NCBI GenBank assembly: GCA_947589695.1
Contig: CANQBY010000052.1
Span: 1 to 8,211 of the forward strand
Length of the DNA: 8,211 nucleotides
Direction of reading: 5' to 3'
From: an uncultured Bacilli bacterium
Lineage (GTDB): Bacteria > Bacillota_I > Bacilli_A > RF39 > UBA660
Shown: positions 1 to 5,950 of the stretch, one piece after another
Layout: every line of letters begins with the position of its first letter
Position numbering within the stretch: the stretch's first letter is position 1
Program-made: the position numbers and the translations under genes
The notes under the pieces: generated by a model
Databases searched by the model: none
What the model was told of the DNA's origin: nothing
Seen by the model: the letters and a program-made list of their open reading frames with translations, nothing else

Positions 1-686
1 TAATCACTAACTTCTCTTATAATATCATAAGTTTTAAAGACTGGATCATAACCATCTTTGATTAGTTTGGCATCAGCATAAACCGCGTCATCATACCAAT
101 GGTGCCACCAATCAGTACCACGTTTATCAGTTTGTAATTTTAAATATTGAGCGTCTTCTAAAGGGACTTTAACAAATACTGCTTCAGAACTAGCAGTAAA
201 TACTTTATTTAAGTAATCACCTTCGTATAAATCCCAAGTATCCCCATCTTTAGAGGTATAAATAGCAAATTTTAAACCAGTATTATATTGATTAGATACT
301 TGAGCATGATCAACTCCTAAATAAGCAGTAAAATAATCATAATCATAAGCTTGTAAATTATAAATTAAACAAGAACTAGCCCAAGCTGATACCCCTTTTA
401 AGAAAGACTTAGGTTCATTATCAATATTGACAGTGATAAGAGAACCGGCGGCACTTTTATCAAAATGAAAATAATTACCAGGCTCAACATAAGAGTTTTC
501 TTTATCATAAGAAATATCTGATAAATAAACAAAGTTATTAGTATCATACGCTAAACTGGCTAAATTTTTCTTGGCATTAGTTTTTATAATGGTAGTATTA
601 TCATAATGCATATTATAAATTATAATTCCACTTAGAGAGAATAATACACCAACTATTATTAATAAATTTTTAAACTTTAATTTCAT
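1..686 (-). CDS. Membrane-anchored NPCBM/NEW2-domain surface protein, C-terminus off the left edge
   Basis: The first 228 codons lie in the window; the gene continues past position 1. The start is ATG at 686-684, preceded by AAGGGGA with about 7 bases of spacing. Residues 1-6 are Lys-rich and 7-24 form a hydrophobic stretch, read as a signal peptide or signal anchor. Residues about 52-209 match the NPCBM/NEW2 pattern (novel putative carbohydrate-binding module): 'VYLSDISY' at 53-60, 'SLITVNID' at 82-89, 'FLKGVSAWASS' at 95-105, 'YDYFTAYLGVD' at 116-126, 'LKFAIYTSKDGDTW' at 138-151, 'FVKVPLEDAQYLKL' at 171-184 and 'DDAVYADAKL' at 199-208. Such modules bind glycans at the cell surface, usually beside enzymatic or adhesive domains, which here would be out of view. 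Oddly, the usual 'GxxAHATS' has Trp102 where His is normal. It is the only gene with its 5' end in the left intergenic region and is separated from the recD2 run by a probable terminator. The fold call is confident; ligand and total size are unknown. Confidence 0.85.
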   Translation of the reverse strand, partial: MKLKFKNLLIIVGVLFSLSGIIIYNMHYDNTTIIKTNAKKNLASLAYDTNNFVYLSDISYDKENSYVEPGNYFHFDKSAAGSLITVNIDNEPKSFLKGVSAWASSCLIYNLQAYDYDYFTAYLGVDHAQVSNQYNTGLKFAIYTSKDGDTWDLYEGDYLNKVFTASSEAVFVKVPLEDAQYLKLQTDKRGTDWWHHWYDDAVYADAKLIKDGYDPVFKTYDIIREVSD

Positions 687-773
687 AGATAATCCCCTTT
701 TCTATACTATATGTATTTCTTAAAATAATTTTATAATCAAAGACACATTTTTACTATATTTTATATAATATTT

Positions 774-801
774 GACAAAAATTTTACGACAAATTTTTGA
801 C
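774..801. repeat. Imperfect inverted repeat upstream of the NPCBM gene
   Basis: Arms of 11 bases at 774-784 (gacaaaaattt) and 791-801 (aaatttttgac) are inverted with one mismatch, around a 6-base centre. The repeat lies just downstream of the expected transcription start (about 804) of the promoter at 811-839. It could be an operator for a repressor or a hairpin at the 5' end of the leader. The arms are AT-rich, so chance is possible. Its function is not shown. Confidence 0.4.
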
Positions 802-810
802 TTAGGAGAT

Positions 811-839
811 ATTATAACATAATTTTAAAAAAGACGCAA
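811..839 (-). promoter_or_regulatory. Extended -10 sigma-A-type promoter for the NPCBM gene
   Basis: On the minus strand TTGCGT (834-839) is followed after 17 bases by TATAAT (811-816), and TG one base before the -10 box gives the extended form TGTTATAAT (811-819). The -10 is perfect and the -35 is weak (three of six). Transcription would start near 804, giving a leader of about 118 bases before the ATG at 686. A weaker second -10 (TATAGT, 706-711) lies 19 bases before the ATG but lacks a convincing -35. Confidence 0.6.
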
Positions 840-880
840 ATTTATAAAAGATGGGATAGTATTTTACTTTTTAGCGAAAT

Positions 881-917
881 TAAAAAGAAATAACTAAATT
901 AAAGCTATTTCTTTTTA
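881..917 (-). terminator. Probable terminator after the mtaB-recD2 gene run
   Basis: A perfect 12-bp inverted repeat (881-892 with 906-917) surrounds a 13-base loop, 38 bases past the stop of the 51-codon gene. On the minus strand the 3' arm is T-rich (TATTTCTTTTTA) and runs straight into ATTT. The stem is almost all A-T and there is no long separate T run, so it is weaker than the dnaJ terminator. The same symmetry could act on the plus strand, but no plus-strand gene is seen. Confidence 0.5.
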
Positions 918-955
918 TTAAATTAAAGAGTTTTAAGGAATTCTTAGCATATTTT

Positions 956-1111
956 TTAGCGCATCATATTTATTTTATCATTAGCCAAATCCATGGCATT
1001 ATTAATCATTTTGGCTGTTTTATGTTTAGTTTTATCATTATTTAAAGCATAAGCCATCATACCGGCGCCAGCGGCCATAGCAAGTAAGCTACAAGTCATC
1101 ATTTTTTTCAT
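956..1111 (-). CDS. Small glycine-rich single-pass membrane protein, 51 aa, unknown function
   Basis: This gene encodes 51 residues from ATG at 1111-1109 to TAA at 958-956. AGAGGTG (1119-1125), 7 bases before the ATG, is a good ribosome binding site and fills the 21-base gap after the recD2 stop, which argues for real translation and for membership in the same operon. Residues 1-3 are MKK; 5-22 are hydrophobic and small (Ala, Gly, Met), with 'AMAAGAGMMAYAL' resembling a glycine-zipper membrane helix. Residues 25-51 are polar with a mixed-charge helix ending 'KINMMR'. There is no lipobox. The layout (short N-terminal helix, cytoplasmic or surface amphipathic tail) resembles YtxH-like small proteins, but I cannot assign a family. 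Met is unusually frequent (11 of 51). Confidence 0.7.
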   Translation of the reverse strand: MKKMMTCSLLAMAAGAGMMAYALNNDKTKHKTAKMINNAMDLANDKINMMR

Positions 1112-1132
1112 ATTTTCCCACCTCTAGTTATA

Positions 1133-3322
1133 TTATGGCACATTATTTAAGAATTTATGCAGTAATTTATCTTTTAAAGTAGATTTACGGGTAGAAGCAT
1201 AATCATTATTAACGGCCATCATAAAGCTTTTAGGTTCGCCAATAATAACCAGACTTTTTTTAGCACGAGATACACCGGTATAAATTAATTTATTATAAAG
1301 CATTTTATAATAACTGGAAGTTATAGGCAGGATAACATGCGAAAATTCAGAACCTTGGGATTTATGAATAGTAATCGCATAAGCATGTTTGATTTCTTTC
1401 ATATCTTCTTTTTTATATTCCACTTTATTACCTTCAAAATCAATAATAATCGAATGATTATTTATTTTCGAAATAAAACCAATATCACCATTAAAAACAT
1501 TACAATCAGGATTATTTTGTAGTTGTAATACTTTATCATTTTCCCGATAGGTTATTTCACCGATAGTTATTTCATTTTTCTTATTATCTTTGGGATTAAA
1601 GATTTCTTGAAGTAAGATATTTAAGTTATCAATACCATTTTCACCTTTATACATAGGAGCAAGAATTTGAATATCATTTTCATTTAAACCCTTTTGTTTA
1701 CTCATAAAACAGATTTTTTTAATCATTTCTTTAATATTCGAACTTTCCGTAGTTAAAAAGTTATAATCATCTTTTTTAGAAGTAAAATCTTCGGATAAAT
1801 CTTTCTTTTTGATTTCTAAAGCAAGATAAGGAATATAAGAATTTTCACTTTGCCGATAAATTTTTTCTAAAGGACAAAAAGTAAATAAATCACTTTCAAT
1901 TAAATCATTTAAAACAAGACCGGGACCGACTGAGGGAAGTTGGAAAACATCACCCACCAAAATTAATTTAACATTGGTTTTGATTCCTTTTAATAAAGCA
2001 TCAAATAAATTAAGATCAATCATACTCATTTCATCAACAATAATTAAATTTTCTAGAGATTTATGATATTCATTAACTCCAAAACTATTCGTATCTTTAT
2101 TCCATTTTAAATAACGATGAATAGTCATAGCTGGAAGACCAGTGGACATACTCATTTTTTTACTAGCGCGACCGGTGGGGGCTAAAAGAGCAATATTGGC
2201 CATTGTTTCCATATAAGTAAAATTATGAATTTTAGAATATAACTTAACAATTGCATTGATAATAGTAGTTTTACCAGTCCCAGGGCCACCAGAAATAATA
2301 GTTATTTTATTTTCTAAAGCTTCTTTGATCGCGTGTTTTTGATCGGCGTTATAATGGACATTAGAGGATGCTTCTAATTCTTTAATATAAGTATCAAAAT
2401 CATAAAAGGGTGTCGGATTATCATTGCTTAAATGATATAAGTTTTCAGTAATATCTTCTTCCGCTTCAAAATATTCTCTTAAATAATAAGTTTCTTTACT
2501 AGTAATAACCTTGTTTTCTTCTTCTAAAGCATAAATCATACTATCAAAAGTATCTTCATCAATAAAAATATTAAATTCTTTTTTAAGGCTATCAACAATT
2601 TCAGATTGATAATAATAAGTATCGCCGGAGTTAGCACTAAGACGTTTCATACTTTCAATGATACAAGCTTTTAGGCGAACCTCATCATGAGCTTCATGAT
2701 TTTTGATATAAATATTATCGATTTTATTAAAATCCATAATTTCACATAAAACATATAAATTAGCTTCAATAATATATTTGGTTTTTTCTTGATATTTTTT
2801 ATAGATTTTGGTAGCTTCATTAATGGAAAAGCCCATTTCTTTTAGTTTAATTAAAGTATCATCGGCATCGGAATAAGCAAGAAGAGAATCCCTGATAGTT
2901 TTAGCTTTCGCTTCATTCAAACCTGAAATGTTAAGTAAAACATGTTCATCTTCTTTAATTTTTTTAATCGCGTCTAAACCTAAAGCGTCCACGATTTTAG
3001 TAGCAGTTTGTTTACCACACCCTTTTACTAAGGAACTACCAAAAAACTCAATTAAAGCGTCTTTGGTCGTCAGTTCTTCTTTCTCATATGAATCTACTTT
3101 ATATTGGAAACCAAAACGTTCATGTTTTAAGGGACTTCCTTTTAAAATATAGGTTTCTTCTAAATTAAGATCTAAAAAGACCCCCGTAATAGTGACAGTT
3201 TTATTGATATATTCGGTCATTTTAGAATCATTAGTTTCTTTAACGCGAAAAATAGCGACTACATAGCCACTTTCAGCATTTTGATAGATGATGTTTCTTA
3301 TTTTACCTTTGATGTAATTCAT
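1133..3322 (-). CDS. recD2: RecD2-type ATP-dependent 5'-3' DNA helicase
   Basis: RecD2 is a superfamily 1B helicase that unwinds DNA 5' to 3' without RecB or RecC and helps with replication-fork and repair processes in Bacillota. The product is 729 aa, a normal RecD2 length. The N-terminal OB-like part (residues 1-80, starting 'MNYIKGKIRNIIYQNAESGY') is typical of the family. Helix-hairpin-helix-like segments follow ('SSLVKGCGKQTATKI', 96-110; 'NISGLNEAKAKTI', 131-143). The motor has Walker A GGPGTGKT (345-352), motif Ia APTGRASKKM (381-390), Walker B IIVDEMSMID (427-436), motif III VGDVFQLPSVGPG (456-468), the IYRQ motif (488-491), NGDIG (611-615), 'AITIHKSQGSEF' (649-660) and motif VI 'YTGVSRAKK' (681-689). 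All catalytic motifs look intact. ATG at 3322-3320 follows AAGGAG (3328-3333) at 5 bases. It starts 24 bases after the 221-residue gene and probably shares its transcript. Confidence 0.96.
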   Translation of the reverse strand: MNYIKGKIRNIIYQNAESGYVVAIFRVKETNDSKMTEYINKTVTITGVFLDLNLEETYILKGSPLKHERFGFQYKVDSYEKEELTTKDALIEFFGSSLVKGCGKQTATKIVDALGLDAIKKIKEDEHVLLNISGLNEAKAKTIRDSLLAYSDADDTLIKLKEMGFSINEATKIYKKYQEKTKYIIEANLYVLCEIMDFNKIDNIYIKNHEAHDEVRLKACIIESMKRLSANSGDTYYYQSEIVDSLKKEFNIFIDEDTFDSMIYALEEENKVITSKETYYLREYFEAEEDITENLYHLSNDNPTPFYDFDTYIKELEASSNVHYNADQKHAIKEALENKITIISGGPGTGKTTIINAIVKLYSKIHNFTYMETMANIALLAPTGRASKKMSMSTGLPAMTIHRYLKWNKDTNSFGVNEYHKSLENLIIVDEMSMIDLNLFDALLKGIKTNVKLILVGDVFQLPSVGPGLVLNDLIESDLFTFCPLEKIYRQSENSYIPYLALEIKKKDLSEDFTSKKDDYNFLTTESSNIKEMIKKICFMSKQKGLNENDIQILAPMYKGENGIDNLNILLQEIFNPKDNKKNEITIGEITYRENDKVLQLQNNPDCNVFNGDIGFISKINNHSIIIDFEGNKVEYKKEDMKEIKHAYAITIHKSQGSEFSHVILPITSSYYKMLYNKLIYTGVSRAKKSLVIIGEPKSFMMAVNNDYASTRKSTLKDKLLHKFLNNVP

Positions 3323-3346
3323 AGATACTCCTTAAATTAATTGGTT

Positions 3347-4012
3347 TTAACGAGATGGGCCTTGGTCGCGGTAATCATCTAAATATATTACTTTATTACT
3401 AGAAGATGATTCTTGATTAAAAGGATTAGTAGTTAAAGGTTCTAAGGTTTCGGGAATTTCAGGAACTTTTGGTTCTAAATCTTTAGTAATATATAAATAA
3501 TCAAAATTAGTAGTATCAATTAAAGGATTATAAACTAGCATATGCCCTTCTTTACGCCGGAGAAAATCAAAATAATCACCATCTTGATCCATACAACCAG
3601 TTTTATCAGAATTGACATAATAGATGTTATTATCATTATCTTTAATGTAGACTTTACCTTCGGTATCATAAAAATAAATTCTTTTACCAATCCCAGAGAT
3701 ATTAAGTATAGCAATATTGATAATTCGATGAAAAGTTTTAAAGAATGATTTTTTTAGTTTAGTTCTTTGACCATTAGAAAAAGACGCAGGATAGATACTA
3801 CCTGTAATATTAAAGGTAGCACCATCTAAATTATTAACTGTTGCTTTAAGGGGAAAAGGTATATTACTTTTATCAGAAGTAAAATAAGTATTAACTATTT
3901 TACCTTCAACAGTAAGACTCTTTAGAGAACCTTCAACCATCTCACCTTTTTCTAATTTAGAAGCGGCTTCTTTTAAGATTTGTTCTTCTTTAGTTAAACT
4001 ATAATCATCCAT
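3347..4012 (-). CDS. Conserved-looking unknown protein, 221 aa, between mtaB and recD2
   Basis: I do not recognise this family. ATG at 4012-4010 is the chosen start because AAAGGTGAT lies just before it (AAAGGTG at 4021-4027). The open frame continues upstream to a TTG at 4075, but that would overlap mtaB by 29 bases and translate the ribosome binding site. The 221-residue product has no signal peptide or clear membrane segment. Residues 1-25 are an acidic, probably helical start. Residues 28-75 look beta-rich ('VEGKIVNTYF', 'PLKATVNNL', 'ATFNITGSIYP'). A basic stretch follows (82-96, 'QRTKLKKSFFKTFHR'), then a second beta-rich region at 110-176. Residues 178-206 are a Pro/Glu/Ser/Thr-rich linker, and the tail 'VIYLDDYRDQGPSR' (208-221) could be a short binding peptide. 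It starts 34 bases after mtaB and stops 24 bases before recD2. A basic patch would fit nucleic acid binding, but that is speculation. Confidence 0.8.
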   Translation of the reverse strand: MDDYSLTKEEQILKEAASKLEKGEMVEGSLKSLTVEGKIVNTYFTSDKSNIPFPLKATVNNLDGATFNITGSIYPASFSNGQRTKLKKSFFKTFHRIINIAILNISGIGKRIYFYDTEGKVYIKDNDNNIYYVNSDKTGCMDQDGDYFDFLRRKEGHMLVYNPLIDTTNFDYLYITKDLEPKVPEIPETLEPLTTNPFNQESSSSNKVIYLDDYRDQGPSR

Positions 4013-4020
4013 TTTTATAT

Positions 4021-4027
4021 CACCTTT
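4021..4027 (-). promoter_or_regulatory. Ribosome binding site that sets the start of the 221-aa gene
   Basis: On the minus strand AAAGGTG is followed by ATATAAAA and then ATG at 4012. The preferred start is this ATG rather than the in-frame TTG at 4075, which has no comparable site and lies inside mtaB. Confidence 0.75.
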
Positions 4028-4046
4028 ATTATTATAAATTATTTTT

Positions 4047-5324
4047 CTAATTTGTGCAAGCAATAACCTCGCCAAAGATTTGATTATCTTTTAGCGAAGT
4101 TATTTTACAACGATAGAAACTATTTAATAGATAGTCCCCTTTTAAATAAATTTTTAAATAATTAGAAGTATGACCAACAACATAACCATCTTCGTATTCT
4201 TCCGTTAAAACCTCCACCTCTTGATTTAAAAACTCTTTCGCATAAGCTTCCTCTAATTTTGTAGATAAGTCAAGAAGCATATGAGCCCGCATCTTTTTTA
4301 CTTTACCATCAACATCCGGCATACGAGAGGAAGCAGTACCATCTCTTTTCGAATAAGGGAAAACATGAATTTTACTAAACTTTAAGGATTCACAAAACTT
4401 CAGATATTCCTTAAAATCCTCATCAGTTTCATAAGGATGACCCACGATCGCGTCCGTCGTTAGAGAAATATCAGGACGAATACTTCGGATAGTTGCAATT
4501 TTATTTTGAAAATAAGTTGTATCATATTTACGATTCATTTTGGCTAAGATTTTATCCGTGCCACTTTGCAAGGGAATATGCAGATGATTACATAATTTAG
4601 GAGTAGTTTTTAAAACATTTAAGAATTTATCATCTAATTCAGTTATTTCAATACTAGATAAACGAATCCGTTTTAATTCGGGAATTTCAGCAAGTTTAGT
4701 TATAACATCACTTAAATCATGGTCACCATCATGATAAGAACCGGTATGAATACCCGTTAAGACTATTTCATAATGATGGTTTTTAACTAATTCTTGAGCT
4801 TCGGCGATTATTTTAGCAAAGCTTTTAAAACGAATGGTTCCCCGAACATAAGGAATAATACAATAGGAACAAAAATTATTGCAACCATCTTGAATTTTAA
4901 TAAAAGCCCGAGTATGAGAAGTAAACTTTTCCACGGTCATATCTTCAAAAGGTAATTCCCGAGTTTCTGGAAAATAAGTATATTTTTGATGATCTTCTAT
5001 ATAAGCTTCTAAAAGATCAGGAATCTTGCTTTTCTCTTTATTACCCAGTAAGATATCGATATCCATATTTTGATATTTGGTCCGGTTATTATCACTACTG
5101 CAACCACATACAATGGTGATACAATTGGGATTTTCCCTTAGGTACTTGCGCACCGTTTTTAAAGATTTATTATCAGCATTATTAGTAACTGAACAAGTAT
5201 TAATGATAATAATATCCGGGTTTTCATCCGTATTTAAAAAACCCTTATTTAAGAGTTGTTCTTTAATATATTCACTTTCATAAGTATTTACTTTACAACC
5301 TAAAGTTATGATTTTAAATTTCAT
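4047..5324 (-). CDS. mtaB: tRNA N6-threonylcarbamoyladenosine-37 C2-methylthiotransferase MtaB
   Basis: MtaB is a radical SAM enzyme that turns t6A37 into ms2t6A37 in tRNAs reading ANN codons. The product is 425 aa, in the usual range. The N-terminal methylthiotransferase domain has 'TLGCKVNTYESEY' (7-19), the form typical of MtaB rather than MiaB. Its cluster cysteines are Cys10, Cys44 ('NTCSVT') and Cys75 ('CGCSS', with an extra Cys73). The radical SAM motif CNNFCSYC (Cys148, Cys152, Cys155) follows 'AFIKIQDG'. 'HLHIPLQSGTDKIL' (247-260) and 'LTTDAIVGHPYETDEDF' (288-304) are family landmarks. The latter reads GHPYET where GFPGET is usual. A TRAM RNA-binding domain spans about 365-422. ATG at 5324-5322 follows AAGGGGG (5332-5338). 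It lies 20 bases after the 171-aa gene and is probably cotranscribed with it. In B. subtilis mtaB (yqeV) sits downstream of dnaJ, as here with different genes between. Confidence 0.95.
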   Translation of the reverse strand: MKFKIITLGCKVNTYESEYIKEQLLNKGFLNTDENPDIIIINTCSVTNNADNKSLKTVRKYLRENPNCITIVCGCSSDNNRTKYQNMDIDILLGNKEKSKIPDLLEAYIEDHQKYTYFPETRELPFEDMTVEKFTSHTRAFIKIQDGCNNFCSYCIIPYVRGTIRFKSFAKIIAEAQELVKNHHYEIVLTGIHTGSYHDGDHDLSDVITKLAEIPELKRIRLSSIEITELDDKFLNVLKTTPKLCNHLHIPLQSGTDKILAKMNRKYDTTYFQNKIATIRSIRPDISLTTDAIVGHPYETDEDFKEYLKFCESLKFSKIHVFPYSKRDGTASSRMPDVDGKVKKMRAHMLLDLSTKLEEAYAKEFLNQEVEVLTEEYEDGYVVGHTSNYLKIYLKGDYLLNSFYRCKITSLKDNQIFGEVIACTN

Positions 5325-5344
5325 AATTATTCCCCCTTAAATAG

Positions 5345-5860
5345 TTAATTTAATTTTTGTTGTAAGGTTTTTAAAGCTTCTAAAAAAGCTTCTTCTTTTT
5401 CATAAGATATAACCATGACTGGCATTTTTAATTCAGAAGTGTTTTTATTTTCTTTATTTAGTAAATGATCTAAATCTACCTTTTTAACTGTTAAATCATC
5501 AGCGATATTTTCTTCTTCACTGTAATTTAGAGCAAAATCGTTTTTATGGTTTAATAATTCTTCATAACTAATTATTGCTTTTTCTTCTTGTTCTTCTTCA
5601 TATTTAGAAAAATTAATGGGAGCTGGTTCTTCAGCTTCAGATAGCGCTTCCGTGATCTCTTTTAAAGTAGATATCTCATCTTGGGATGAAGATAACTTAC
5701 TTAGAGGAGTATTTTCTTCTAAATCATCTTCATTATTTTCTTTAATAAAATAAATTAAAGTAATTATTAATAACATTAAAACTAAGACCGCAAAGAAAAA
5801 GATTATATCGATAAAACTTAAACTTTGGATAAAACTAATTGTATCGGATAAAATATTCAT
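5345..5860 (-). CDS. N-terminally membrane-anchored acidic protein, 171 aa, unknown function
   Basis: I do not recognise this family. ATG at 5860-5858 has GGTGATC upstream, which matches the far end of the 16S-complementary sequence, and a promoter 18 bases further up. One membrane helix spans residues 17-39 ('FIDIIFFFAVLVLMLLIITLIYFI'-like), with a Lys-Glu-rich side following it, so the long C-terminal part is probably cytoplasmic. Residues 41-145 are very acidic and look largely disordered. Embedded short motifs such as 'YEEEQEEKAIISYEELL' (87-103) and 'KKVDLDHLLN' (126-135) look like conserved linear motifs. The end 'VISYEKEEAFLEALKTLQQKL' (150-170) is predicted helical, and ISYE occurs twice. 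This is the design of a membrane-tethered adaptor or scaffold, but no partner is visible. It is the first gene of the mtaB-recD2 run. Confidence 0.8.
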   Translation of the reverse strand: MNILSDTISFIQSLSFIDIIFFFAVLVLMLLIITLIYFIKENNEDDLEENTPLSKLSSSQDEISTLKEITEALSEAEEPAPINFSKYEEEQEEKAIISYEELLNHKNDFALNYSEEENIADDLTVKKVDLDHLLNKENKNTSELKMPVMVISYEKEEAFLEALKTLQQKLN

Positions 5861-5878
5861 TTAGATCACCACACTTTT

Positions 5879-5887
5879 ATTTTAACA
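5879..5887 (-). promoter_or_regulatory. Extended -10 promoter of the 171-aa/mtaB/recD2 gene run
   Basis: On the minus strand TGTTAAAAT is an extended -10 (TG, one base, TAAAAT). It ends 18 bases before the ATG at 5860, so the leader would be only about 12 bases and would contain the ribosome binding site. The best -35 at 17 bases (TTTAAT) is weak, which is usual for extended -10 promoters. No clear terminator lies between the stop of the preceding gene (5951) and here, so read-through is also possible. Confidence 0.5.
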
Positions 5888-5950
5888 GAAAATAAACAAA
5901 GATTAAAGCCCTATTAAAGTATTTACAGATATTTGGCGAACATTTTACAT

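Noticed and set aside
772..777. Plus-strand TTGACA as a -35 box
   Set aside because: No -10 box at proper distance and no plus-strand gene follows; it belongs to the inverted repeat.
1337..1522. Plus-strand open frame antisense to recD2
   Set aside because: Low-complexity Ile/Phe-rich translation, no ribosome binding site, and fully inside an intact helicase gene.
2928..3152. Plus-strand open frame antisense to the recD2 N-terminal part
   Set aside because: Shadow of a conserved gene; no start signals.
5077..5283. Plus-strand open frame antisense to mtaB
   Set aside because: Lies opposite the conserved MtaB N-terminal domain and has no signals of its own.
5861..5950. Terminator after the 413-aa gene
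   Set aside because: I found no stem followed by a T run here; only short direct AT repeats.
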